Notes under the pieces: generated by a model
Databases searched by the model: none
Seen by the model: the letters and a program-made list of their open reading frames with translations, nothing else
Told to the model about the DNA's origin: nothing
Source of the DNA: Pseudomonas duriflava
GTDB lineage: Bacteria > Pseudomonadota > Gammaproteobacteria > Pseudomonadales > Pseudomonadaceae
Direction: 5' to 3'
Assembly (NCBI RefSeq): GCF_007830155.1
Contig: NZ_VLKY01000017.1
Location: 1 to 63,607 of the forward strand
Length of the DNA: 63,607 nucleotides
Translations under genes and position numbers: made by a program
Shown here: one piece after another, positions 10,073-18,754 of the stretch
Numbering within the stretch: position 1 is the stretch's first letter
Layout of the letters: each line of letters starts with the position of its first letter

Positions 10073-11127
10073 ATATCACCAAAGCAGTAATCTACAAATT
10101 TATCTACTTGATAAGAAATAGCAACTTCTTTCTCAATCTTAAGTATTTCTTTCTCATGTTCTCTATGATTCATAGAAAGGACCGAATTTACCGCTACAGA
10201 CCATTCATCTAAGTTTAAACAACAAGTCAGAAGACTTGATTCAAAACGTGCTACATCAGGTATTGGAGTAGCGATAACCCTACAACCAGCAAGAGCGGCC
10301 TCAAAAAACTTTAACCCGCTTTTAGATCTTGTAAAAACTGTATCCTCCAAAGGTGCTAAAACAGTTTTACATTTAGCCATGTAAGCTGGAAGCTCATGAA
10401 AAGGAACAATTGGATTAGTTACAACACTATCCGCTATATTATTAAACACCTCTGGAACCTTGAGAGGGCCTAATATTAATATTTTCCCGCCGGAGGATTT
10501 TAATTTTTCGCATATCACAGGTGCTATTAGTTCAAAGTCCTTATCATGAGTTGCTGTACCAGAAAAATACCCAAATTCAAAATCTCTAAGCTCATAAGGA
10601 TTAAGATTCCGGGCTATTCTTGATACACCTAGAAAACCTCTATCTATAGTATTACTTAAAACAATTGAGCTTGAGTCAGGAAAAAGCTCTTCAACATGCT
10701 TTTTAAGAGGAGATGTTGAAAGCGTAAACTTATTTATTAAGCTTGCCGCCTCAAACGTTCTTGATATATATGCTTTGACGCCATTTGAGTCTGCGCCTCT
10801 AACCCTAACCATGGGAGTAAGGTCTGCATACTTAACATCAAATATAAAGTCGTCAAAGTCCGCGTTTATTACTTTCCCCTTGGCCTTTAAATCCAGTAAA
10901 ATTTCGACAAATTTTTCAGTCAAATAAGGACGATGAAAAACATAAGCATCATAGCCGTCAAGACATTCGTAATTTTTCTCGAAATTTAGTTGTGAAATTA
11001 CTTGTGCTGTATGCCCTCTCTTTACAAGTTCACCGGCAAAATTAAAGCATCTATACCTTACAGAGGGATCCTCATAGGGCCTTTCATTACGCGATGTCCA
11101 TGAGACGTACAATATTTTTCTAAACAC
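10069..11127 (-). CDS. GT4-like glycosyltransferase
   Basis: A 352-aa protein that starts with a GTG codon (VFRKILYVSW) and has a GT-B layout: an N-terminal Rossmann half (SVRYRCFNFAGELVKRGH, VINADFDDF) and a C-terminal half with FGYFSGTATHDKDFE, GGKILILGPL, and the donor-site stretch RSKSGLKFFEAALAGCRVIATPIPD, typical of GT1/GT4 retaining transferases. It overlaps the capsule-type gene downstream by 4 bp and follows a 106-bp AT-rich gap after the large GT2 gene. Low GC content matches the two genes after it. Specificity cannot be predicted. Confidence 0.75.
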   Translation of the reverse strand: MFRKILYVSWTSRNERPYEDPSVRYRCFNFAGELVKRGHTAQVISQLNFEKNYECLDGYDAYVFHRPYLTEKFVEILLDLKAKGKVINADFDDFIFDVKYADLTPMVRVRGADSNGVKAYISRTFEAASLINKFTLSTSPLKKHVEELFPDSSSIVLSNTIDRGFLGVSRIARNLNPYELRDFEFGYFSGTATHDKDFELIAPVICEKLKSSGGKILILGPLKVPEVFNNIADSVVTNPIVPFHELPAYMAKCKTVLAPLEDTVFTRSKSGLKFFEAALAGCRVIATPIPDVARFESSLLTCCLNLDEWSVAVNSVLSMNHREHEKEILKIEKEVAISYQVDKFVDYCFGDI

Positions 11128-11233
11128 GACCAGCGTCCATTAGAGAAGGATAATTAAACAGTCAACATTAAATATAATGATAAAATAACGCAGGCACTTG
11201 TATTCTATTAAGAAAGAAATACCTATGCTAACC

Positions 11234-13648
11234 TTAAACCCGCGCCAATAACTTATATTTACAAAGGTTAAGGCCGCTATAATTACCCAGCGCCCAATCA
11301 GTATTCAACGCAGGGTGGTAGCAAGGATCATAACGATACAACTCACCCCAGCGCTGAATGAATAATTCTTGCTCTCGCATGGCGCGGGCTGCCTTATCTT
11401 TGCTAATGTCCTTACCACGGCTGGCCGACTCGGCATGAATCAAGCGCGCGAAGGGTGTCCATAGAAGCTTGTAGCCTAGTTGGTTTATACGCAGGCACAT
11501 ATCTACATCGTTAAAGGCAACGGGATGTCTAACCTCATCCATACCTCTTACTTCCAGATACAGTGCGCGCTTCATAATCAAGCAAGCGGTAGTTACAGCG
11601 CTCTGCCGGCGGCACAACTGGTTAAAGCCAAGATACCCTGGGTCATCCTTGAGCCAATTGTTGCCTGTATGAGCGGCCAGACCATTGATACCAATAACCA
11701 CACCGGCGTGCTGCACCATTCCGTTTGGCCATAAGAGTTTGGCCCCTACGGCTCCTACCTTGGGGCGCAACGCCAGGCTGACCATCTCTTTGAGCCAATC
11801 AGGATGCAAAATTTCGATATCATTGTTGATCAGGCCTATCAGTTCTCCGGTTGCCAGCTCCACGCCACGGTTGTTGAGCGTTGCGTAATTGAAGGGATAG
11901 GGATGAGGCAGGATCTTTACGCCCCGCTCACGCAGGGAAGAGAAGTATTCAAGCGTTTGCGGACAGGTGGTTTCGTTATCAACCACGATTAATTCGAGGT
12001 CTGGATAGTCCGTCTCGTTAAGAAGCCCTTCCATACAGGCGTACATCAGCTTGTACTGATCCCGGGTAGGAATGATCAAGCTGACTTTTGGTAACTCTGC
12101 CGGTAGCGGCCATTGTGTACGAAGCAGCCCAGGGTAGTCTGATTGTTTACTAACCTGTGCGCCTGGGCTCAATTCATTAGCTAGCCATTGCATGGCCTCG
12201 ATCCGTTCGGCAGCGCTTTGTGCATCGTGGGCCGCTGGGGTATCTGGCTGACCGTAACGGCGATGCACTAAAACCTGAGGCACATGAGCAACAGGCAGGT
12301 TACGCCGCTCGCCTGCCAGGACTGCTGCGGCAGTGAGTTTATGTCGACTTACTGTTCCAGAGGTATCACGCATCAAGCGCAGCGCTTCAATAAGCACGTC
12401 GCGCCGGAACAGAGCGCCCTCGCTAAATAAATCGACGCCTAAAAATAAATCCAGATCCCAAGCGGGCTTCAACCACGGAGTGGTACGCTGCCCCTGCTCA
12501 CTGTCCAGATCGCAATCGGCGTATACCCACGCGGCAGCGGGGGTTTGCTTGTCAGCGGGGATAAGAGCAGGTAACAACTGATCAACTGCATGAGAAGCCA
12601 GTCGATTACTCATTTGCAAAAAGAGAACCGCCTCAGCGCCCTCTTCCAGTAAGGCTTCAAGCGCTTGGCTAAAGGTGGCGTCCGTACAGGACCGCGCCAA
12701 GTGAACTGGCCAGCGCTGCTTGGCAATGCTTTCCCGAGTTGCTTCCTGTGCATTAAGGTCTGCTTCACCATAAATAAGCACGGCAAGCTTGGCCTGTGCT
12801 TGCTCCGTGGTAGGCGCAACAATATCGGGCGCCTTTTGAAACAGTTCAAACCATTGAGGGTAATGGGAGAAGCCAGCGGTACGCGGGCAGCGCTGGTCAT
12901 AATCACGCGCCAGCCGTATTAGGAGTTTTTGCGCGGCGTCATCGGTATTGGGCCAGTATTGCTGAACCAGTGCTCCCAGCCCTTCGGGACGACAGCATAC
13001 GGTAATGGGACTACCGTTCAGGCGTTGCCCCGTATCGCTTTCCAGATGAAGTTCGTGCAGTTCGCCATTGGCTAGCTCCCAAGGCAAGTCCAGGCTGAAA
13101 CCGTGATTGGCATCCGTACGGTAGATCAGCGCCGGATGCCAACGATCAGCCTTAGTGCGGGCTACAATGCGGTCCCCCTTGCGAGCCCGTATCTCAATAG
13201 TTTTGTGAGGCGCAGCGTCATCCCAGGCCCAGCCTCCAACGGTCAGCCCTCCTCCGTACCACACTTGAGAACTGGCCACAGTATTGGTAGTAGGCAACTG
13301 TGCAGTTGGCAGGGTTAAAGGTGCGCCTAACCAAGGGCCCTGGTTAGCGACCCGAACCGCTACCTGTTTAGCGTTACTCACCCACGATGACTTGAGCTGC
13401 ACGCTAAAACCATGAAAGCCGTCACCTTCATTGAACTCAGGCTGATATTGATCAGCCCGGACCAGGCAGACATGTGCGCCGTCTATATAGACTTCCAATG
13501 CCAGACGCGCATCAAGGTTACCCAGGTCAATTGCCCAGCCTTGCAGTACGTCCCCAAATAAGCCGCTTACCGCACCTACAATTCGGGCAGACAACGGCGC
13601 ATTGGCAAGCCCGTGAGAAGAAGCCTGGCCTTGATTGAAATCAGTCAT
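11234..13648 (-). CDS. Large GT2 glycosyltransferase with two N-terminal GWAxD modules
   Basis: An 804-aa protein. Residues about 25-115 and 130-220 are two copies of a module with GWAID (37-41) and GWAWD (139-143), each ending with a GFSxxL strand and a LGAP/NGSP turn. Residues about 285-490 look like a degenerate GT-A domain. The C-terminal GT2 domain begins at PKVSLIIPTRDQ (about residue 523), with VVDNE, the metal-site equivalent NNDIEILH, and the acceptor-site stretch FNDVDMCLRINQLGYK. Such multi-domain GT2 proteins build surface glycans at the cytoplasmic side of the membrane. It lies 12 bp after the next large transferase gene, probably in one operon. Composition is normal for the genome, unlike the AT-rich genes downstream. 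Confidence 0.82.
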   Translation of the reverse strand: MTDFNQGQASSHGLANAPLSARIVGAVSGLFGDVLQGWAIDLGNLDARLALEVYIDGAHVCLVRADQYQPEFNEGDGFHGFSVQLKSSWVSNAKQVAVRVANQGPWLGAPLTLPTAQLPTTNTVASSQVWYGGGLTVGGWAWDDAAPHKTIEIRARKGDRIVARTKADRWHPALIYRTDANHGFSLDLPWELANGELHELHLESDTGQRLNGSPITVCCRPEGLGALVQQYWPNTDDAAQKLLIRLARDYDQRCPRTAGFSHYPQWFELFQKAPDIVAPTTEQAQAKLAVLIYGEADLNAQEATRESIAKQRWPVHLARSCTDATFSQALEALLEEGAEAVLFLQMSNRLASHAVDQLLPALIPADKQTPAAAWVYADCDLDSEQGQRTTPWLKPAWDLDLFLGVDLFSEGALFRRDVLIEALRLMRDTSGTVSRHKLTAAAVLAGERRNLPVAHVPQVLVHRRYGQPDTPAAHDAQSAAERIEAMQWLANELSPGAQVSKQSDYPGLLRTQWPLPAELPKVSLIIPTRDQYKLMYACMEGLLNETDYPDLELIVVDNETTCPQTLEYFSSLRERGVKILPHPYPFNYATLNNRGVELATGELIGLINNDIEILHPDWLKEMVSLALRPKVGAVGAKLLWPNGMVQHAGVVIGINGLAAHTGNNWLKDDPGYLGFNQLCRRQSAVTTACLIMKRALYLEVRGMDEVRHPVAFNDVDMCLRINQLGYKLLWTPFARLIHAESASRGKDISKDKAARAMREQELFIQRWGELYRYDPCYHPALNTDWALGNYSGLNLCKYKLLARV

Positions 13649-13660
13649 AAAGAGAACCTG

Positions 13661-16198
13661 CTAAAACGATAGCTCCGACAAGAGGCGCCCAAGCGCGCCT
13701 CCTAGTCGCTGAGATGAATAGGCACCGACTTCTTCGGCGATAAGGCTTTTTGGAGCAAACAATGGGAGCTGCGACAGGCTTGCAAGTTGTGGCGCTAGCC
13801 AGCCGCACCCTGGCTGAGCGTTAAGGCTAAGAGCTAATTGGCAACTGGCTGCCCGTAACATTTCAGCACGGTTGAGCCCAGGCAATTCAGGAAGAACCGC
13901 AACATTGCCGCAAGCCAAGAGCTCGCGACTCCAGGGTGCGTCCTGGTTGATCAGTAAGAGGTACTGGTCGTCCTCTCGCCTCAACTGTCTGGCCAGCTTT
14001 AACCAAGCACTCCGTACTGACGGCTCTTGCAAATTGTCGGCTACTAATATGATCGTTCCGTTTATTGGCAGGCTCGAAACGTTAGGAGCCCGAATTACGG
14101 AATGGCTGTTAATGTCATGATCAGGGAAGCGCCTGCTGTATTCTGCCGCGAGCCCTTTGTAAGGTAGCTGAATGGCTTTGACACCCTGGAAAAAAGCAGG
14201 CCAGTCGAACGTTCCTGTCGAAGCTGGCTGGGGCAGTACATCGTCTGCACAGTGAAGACGATATTCGAGCCCAAGATAGTGAGGTAACGTAAGTAGAGCT
14301 TCAGGGCACGGGCCCAGCTGACGAAAAATCAGACCCGGTACTTCAAGCTGCTGTATATCGACGATCAATTTTATAGTGTCGTCCGGCAGCACATAATCCA
14401 ACTCGAGAGGCAGGAAATCCTGCAGCCGGATAGCAAGCGTTACGTGACTACTCTGCCCTTGATGGGCATAACTGATTTCCAGAGCAGGCCGTTCCTGGCC
14501 ATAACGCGCCAGTAGTTCAGCCTCGCCAAAGGCTTGTATGACAGGCCATGCGGTTAAGGAGTCGCCTGTTTGCTTCAACGCGTTAATGGCCTGCTTGAAT
14601 ACATTCAGGCGTGCACGTTGCAAGCGGTCACGGTGTGGCTTGATGGAGTCAACGCGGTAAAACCGGTCAAATGCCCTCTCGGCTGCTGGATAGCGCTGGC
14701 GAAGCACGGCATTATTGAACGCTACACGCGGAATCTTTTCAGCGCCAAAGGAAACACCACCGCGATGGGCAACGAATACGCGATGGGCGCCAACATGACG
14801 CCACCCCTGCTCTTTTGCCCTTAAACACCAATCCGTTTCTTCACCGTAACCACGCTTCAGGTACAGCTCGTCCAGCAGGCCCACCGCATTCAAGGCCACT
14901 CGCTTGATATAAAAGCAAAAACCACACCCTACCTCTAACTCCAGAACTTCATCCGGGCCGTTGGCCGTCAGGAAGTCCAACAGTTGTTGCTCGGCCAGAT
15001 CAGGCATTCGATGACTGATTCGACTTTGAGGAAAACTCATCAATTCACCGTTGTTACTAAACGGTGTAGCGGTGGCTATATCTGGTGCGGAATAGGCTGC
15101 CTGACGCAAGCGGTCAAGCCAGTCACCGCATACGCGTGCATCGGAATTGAGCCAGAGCACATCCCTCTCGGGATGAAGCAACATACCCCGGTTCATATTT
15201 CGAATGAATCCCAGGTTGGCTGGATGCCTATGCAGCTCGATGAGTCCCTGAGCGGCTAGATTATCGAGAGCCTGTGAAAGCTCGGGTTCGGGACTTACAT
15301 CATCTAATACGACGAGCGTAAACGGTGTGCGGTTGTACTCGCGACTCTCAAGTGCGCTATGGATGCATGCTAGTGTTGCGTCCTTACCCTTGTAGACTGG
15401 AATCAGTACGTCTACGGGGGCCTCTCGAGCTGTAGCTGTTGCGCTGACCTCACCAGACAAGGTGTGTACAGGTAGAGGTGTCAACGCAGCGATGGGGCTG
15501 CCAAGTAGTTCTATTCCTTCATCGAAGGTAACGCTAAGTCTGGCATGCTCTGGCAATTTGATTCGAATGCCACCTAGGCGGCCACCATTACCCGATTTTG
15601 CCAGCAAAGGGCACGCCAGCATGGCCTGCCACTTCATCTTTTTCTGGCCAGTGTGCAGGGTTAATGTAATGGGGCGCGAGGGCTTGGCCGTGTCAATCGC
15701 CCACCCTTGCAGCTCTTGACTCAAGGGATCGAACTCTACAAAACCCCAAACTCGGCGAGGCAGCTTGGAAAGCACGAAAGCTAGCTCCTCTGCACTTTGC
15801 ACATAGGGTAGCTGCTCTTTTAATTGCTTTACCGAGACGTCAGGCATGGCTGCCAGAGCTCGTAACCGCATCAGACGTACGGCAGGCTCGTTGCGGGCAG
15901 GATTCGCTGAATCACTTAAAAAAGCACATGCATACTCAGGCTGCTTTTTTAATAGCAGTACATGAGCTAATAACGCGGCAATATCACTACGCTTGGCCAG
16001 GCTTCCATAAGCCTCGGCCAAATGAATAAAAGCATGTTGAAAACGCTGCTGTTCGACGGCTGCGAGACCTAGGGCTACTAACGCGTCGGGGCGCAGTTCA
16101 GATACTTGCATGGCCATGGCCAAACGCTGTTTAGCCATACTCTGCTGACCGCTACGCTGAAAAGCGTAGTACTCGTCCATAAGCTTAAGGAGGCCCAT
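13661..16198 (-). CDS. Very large GT2 glycosyltransferase with N-terminal TPR-like region and GWAxD module
   Basis: I start it at the ATG at 16196-16198 (845 aa), which has GGGGAGAG 7 nt upstream; a longer in-frame start at 16255 lacks a site and would run into the terminator. Residues 1-140 form a helical TPR-like region. About 150-245 is the GWAID module. A GT2 domain follows (VDVLIPVYKG, VVLDDVSPEPE, WLNSDARVCGDW as the DxD-type site, and YGEETDWCLRAKEQGW). The last about 270 residues look like a second, GT-B-like domain without clear motifs. It is the first gene after the terminator that ends the RTX transcript, so it needs read-through or a promoter within 16199-16240. Confidence 0.8.
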   Translation of the reverse strand: MGLLKLMDEYYAFQRSGQQSMAKQRLAMAMQVSELRPDALVALGLAAVEQQRFQHAFIHLAEAYGSLAKRSDIAALLAHVLLLKKQPEYACAFLSDSANPARNEPAVRLMRLRALAAMPDVSVKQLKEQLPYVQSAEELAFVLSKLPRRVWGFVEFDPLSQELQGWAIDTAKPSRPITLTLHTGQKKMKWQAMLACPLLAKSGNGGRLGGIRIKLPEHARLSVTFDEGIELLGSPIAALTPLPVHTLSGEVSATATAREAPVDVLIPVYKGKDATLACIHSALESREYNRTPFTLVVLDDVSPEPELSQALDNLAAQGLIELHRHPANLGFIRNMNRGMLLHPERDVLWLNSDARVCGDWLDRLRQAAYSAPDIATATPFSNNGELMSFPQSRISHRMPDLAEQQLLDFLTANGPDEVLELEVGCGFCFYIKRVALNAVGLLDELYLKRGYGEETDWCLRAKEQGWRHVGAHRVFVAHRGGVSFGAEKIPRVAFNNAVLRQRYPAAERAFDRFYRVDSIKPHRDRLQRARLNVFKQAINALKQTGDSLTAWPVIQAFGEAELLARYGQERPALEISYAHQGQSSHVTLAIRLQDFLPLELDYVLPDDTIKLIVDIQQLEVPGLIFRQLGPCPEALLTLPHYLGLEYRLHCADDVLPQPASTGTFDWPAFFQGVKAIQLPYKGLAAEYSRRFPDHDINSHSVIRAPNVSSLPINGTIILVADNLQEPSVRSAWLKLARQLRREDDQYLLLINQDAPWSRELLACGNVAVLPELPGLNRAEMLRAASCQLALSLNAQPGCGWLAPQLASLSQLPLFAPKSLIAEEVGAYSSQRLGGALGRLLSELSF

Positions 16199-16240
16199 GC
16201 GAGATCTCTCCCCTATAAATAAGAGGTAATCGACAAATAA

Positions 16241-16275
16241 AGAACTCCCAGCCAAAGGCTGGGAGTTCTTTTAAA
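16241..16275 (-). terminator. Strong bidirectional intrinsic terminator after the RTX/DUF4214 gene
   Basis: A 15-bp stem (AAAGAACTCCCAGCC, loop AAA, GGCTGGGAGTTCTTT) with T-runs on both strands lies 13 bp past the RTX stop and before the large GT2 gene. It should confine most transcription to orf291 and the RTX gene. Confidence 0.9.
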
Positions 16276-16287
16276 CGACTAGCTTAC

Positions 16288-17442
16288 TTACACCTGACCC
16301 TGGATGATCAGTACATTACTACCTTCATAACCTTCAGCTTCGTAGGAACCTACGATACCGATCGTTACGTCAGCACGGGATACACCCGAATCCAGCTGAG
16401 CCTGCCAGAAAGCCATACCTGCATCTTCTGCCGTACGACCCAGGGCACCTTCATATAGTGTGTTGATGAAGTCCGCATCGCTGACTACGCCGTTGGATTG
16501 GAACTCGACGGAGTTGATGAAGCCTTCAGCGATCTGGGTGAGGTTGCTACCATTGGCAGCAAGAGTTTCAGTCCAGAACTGCGCACCTTCGGCATCAGCG
16601 GAACGACCTAGTACCGCTTCGTATAGACGAAGAGCAGTAGCTTCCGTCAGCGAAGAAGCAATGGCGATGTTGCCATCGGCAGTTTCAACCAGCTGTACAT
16701 TCTGTGCAGCAACCTCGCCATTGGCGGTCTGCAGCACTACAGTGTGGTTGTTTTCAACAAATACGCGAGTTACCGCATCGCTTACCTGGAGAACATCGAA
16801 GCCCTCGCCACCATCAACAGTGTCACCTACACCGGCGATAATGGTGTCATCGCCTGCGCCAGCATTGATTACATCACTGCCTGCACCGCCATCGATATAA
16901 TCGTTACCTGCACCTGTGTTAATGGTGTCGTTGCCGTTACCACCAAGAACTACATCATTGCCATTACCTGTAGTCAGGGTGTCGTTGCCGTCACCGCCAT
17001 CCAGATAAACGCTGGCATCACCTGTAATCGTAATAGTGTCGTTGCCATTGCCACTGACAACAGCTCGGTCAATTGTTGCGGTTTCATCACCTACAGTGAC
17101 ATCTGCCGCTTGCGTTGTTACTGCAGTCGGAGTGTTGAATGTAGCCGTCAGGTTAGCATCAGAATTCATAATCCAGACGCTGGCATCAGCCAGGCTAGAA
17201 GGAACACGGACGGTAACATTCGTGTCAGCAGCACCATCGATGCTAGTAACAACAGCATCAGGAGTTTCGTCAGCCAGAACGGTAACAGTGCGACCGTTGT
17301 AGCTGGCTACTACGACTTCAGTTTCAGCACTGTCCAAGTTCAGCAAAGAGCTGATTGCTTCAACAGTAGATGCGCTCAGAGAAGGATTGTCGCTCAGAGC
17401 GGTAAGGAAGTCAGCGCTGGTAACAGGTGCATCGTATTGCAT
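16288..17442 (-). CDS. RTX-repeat/DUF4214 protein, predicted type I secretion substrate
   Basis: A 384-aa protein, probably exported by the adjacent type I system. There is no N-terminal signal peptide. Residues about 1-130 are Ser/Thr/Val/Ala-rich beta-type sequence. About 130-210 hold calcium-binding nonapeptides of GGxGxDx type (GNGNDTI, GGDGNDT, GGNGNDT, GAGNDYI, GGAGSD, GAGDDT). About 260-375 is a DUF4214 helical domain with two LGR-containing halves (EAVLGRSADAEG and EGALGRTAEDAG). It ends with the hydrophobic NVLIIQGQV, compatible with a C-terminal export signal. I find no Cys and no Lys in the whole protein, and it is acidic, as in S-layer and RTX matrix proteins. AGGAG stands 7 nt before the ATG. 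It is 24 bp downstream of orf291 and followed by a strong terminator. Confidence 0.88.
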   Translation of the reverse strand: MQYDAPVTSADFLTALSDNPSLSASTVEAISSLLNLDSAETEVVVASYNGRTVTVLADETPDAVVTSIDGAADTNVTVRVPSSLADASVWIMNSDANLTATFNTPTAVTTQAADVTVGDETATIDRAVVSGNGNDTITITGDASVYLDGGDGNDTLTTGNGNDVVLGGNGNDTINTGAGNDYIDGGAGSDVINAGAGDDTIIAGVGDTVDGGEGFDVLQVSDAVTRVFVENNHTVVLQTANGEVAAQNVQLVETADGNIAIASSLTEATALRLYEAVLGRSADAEGAQFWTETLAANGSNLTQIAEGFINSVEFQSNGVVSDADFINTLYEGALGRTAEDAGMAFWQAQLDSGVSRADVTIGIVGSYEAEGYEGSNVLIIQGQV

Positions 17443-17466
17443 GTGTATCTCCTGGGTGCTAGAGCG

Positions 17467-18342
17467 TTAGCTCTGCAAGATATGTGTCTGTGTTGTTTCT
17501 AAGGGGTTGTCCCAAGGAGACGTATAGCGGGCAGCGTTGATCTCTGTACTGGGCACTATAGCGACTCGTATTGCTACGAGTTTTGATTGCCTTTTTAGGG
17601 CAAAACACTCTTGGCCCGCCGTTACGGTTATAGGGGGTTCCCCTAAAAACACGAGTTGGGCGTCCAATTTGAAATGTTTACTGGCAGACCCTACCAAGGT
17701 CATGGTCAGCGCCGTGATGGGCGATGACTCTTGACGAGAGCCGGTAAAGTTTCCAGTCAGCACGGCAGGCTGTGCAGTACCGCCTAACCGGCAACTGTAG
17801 GCTATGTCCACGCCTTGAGGTTTATTGGGCCATAAAATGGCAAAGCCGGTGATACCGTTAACCTGATCCGCAGCGCCTAGCCAATGATCAGCAGACACTT
17901 CACCCAATGATTCAATGTGGCCAACCAGGTTTAGACTTTGACTAGGAGAAGTATTTGAGCTAATGCTCTTAGCTTCTTGAACGGTTTCTGTACTGGCAAC
18001 TGCACGCATGATGCCTGCAGACGTGTCGATACGATCAATTCGCAAGTCGACGGTATGAAGGCTCGAGTTCGATTTGAGCTGATATTCAGTAATGAGTAAT
18101 GTACCTAAGCCATTCTTAACCCGAGCTATAAGACAATCGCCGAGCTTGGCCAGCGTATTACGGACGACACTCTCACCAGGGAAAAAATCAACAGTACCCT
18201 TTCCGATAGGGGCTTGCTGCAGGCTAATGAGGCAGCTTTCCGTTTCAGGTAATTGCGAGGCATAGCGAAGAATATACATCCCAGGCTCAAGCGTAAGCAG
18301 GCGAGTCTTGAAAAAGAAAGCAGCATCGTCCAGATGACTCAT
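17467..18342 (-). CDS. Unrecognised 291-aa protein upstream of the RTX gene
   Basis: I do not recognise a named family. I chose the ATG at 18340-18342 (SHLDDAAFFF) because GAGG lies 3-7 nt upstream in AAGGAATGAGGTT; the open frame extends to 18417 without a site. There is no signal peptide and no membrane segment. Residues about 1-115 are beta-rich (ILRYASQL, GKGTVDFFPGESV). Residues about 155-265 resemble the GWAxD module of the neighbouring transferases (GITGFAILWPNKP, then LTMTL and LVFLGEPPI). It forms a two-gene unit with the RTX gene and is divergent to the protease. A chaperone, modifying enzyme or second cargo are all possible. Confidence 0.7.
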   Translation of the reverse strand: MSHLDDAAFFFKTRLLTLEPGMYILRYASQLPETESCLISLQQAPIGKGTVDFFPGESVVRNTLAKLGDCLIARVKNGLGTLLITEYQLKSNSSLHTVDLRIDRIDTSAGIMRAVASTETVQEAKSISSNTSPSQSLNLVGHIESLGEVSADHWLGAADQVNGITGFAILWPNKPQGVDIAYSCRLGGTAQPAVLTGNFTGSRQESSPITALTMTLVGSASKHFKLDAQLVFLGEPPITVTAGQECFALKRQSKLVAIRVAIVPSTEINAARYTSPWDNPLETTQTHILQS

Positions 18343-18754
18343 AACCTCATTCCTTGAGCAAAGCGGTAAGTACCTGAAGGCACTTTGCAGAATTCGCCAT
18401 ATTGAACTCTCTAGCAAGCCGTCTTGCTAATAGCAGTGGCTTAAGCATACAAGCTGAAATCATAAAATCAAATAGTTATGTGATACGGATAATGCTTTTA
18501 AGGAACAACCAGCATTTTATATTGACAAGTCCAAAAAATCATGAAATGGACACGCATCAAGCTACGCCTTGTCAAGAGCCATTTGTCTATTAATATAAAT
18601 TTATACTTTATGCTTAATATCAAAATAATAGTATTAAAGATTGAGTAATCTTTGCCGTTATCCTTGCCAGGAATAAGATAGTGCGGTTTTAAAAAAAGCA
18701 TAGAGATCACTATTCATTATATTTATTACAGTTTTATTCATGTAGTTGAAGAAT
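18343..18754. other. AT-rich divergent intergenic region between orf291 and protease
   Basis: About 410 bp with no convincing gene. It must contain the promoters of the minus-strand RTX unit and the plus-strand protease. TTGACA occurs at 18522-18527 and TATACT at 18603-18608, but neither has a properly spaced partner, so I assign no promoter. The strong AT-richness contrasts with flanking genes and resembles regions silenced by H-NS/MvaT-type proteins (inference). Confidence 0.5.

Noticed and set aside
16830-17060. Short repeated DNA that could look like a CRISPR or tandem array
   Set aside because: The repeats encode RTX nonapeptides in frame, vary in sequence and have no spacer structure.
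16744-17502. 252-aa open frame on the plus strand opposite the RTX gene
   Set aside because: It mirrors the RTX nonapeptide repeats and codon bias of the real gene, has no recognisable domain, and lies antisense to a gene with a strong ribosome site.
18498-18710. 70-codon minus-strand open frame in the divergent AT-rich region
   Set aside because: No ribosome site and no recognisable features; it is expected by chance in AT-rich DNA and would sit in the promoter region of orf291.
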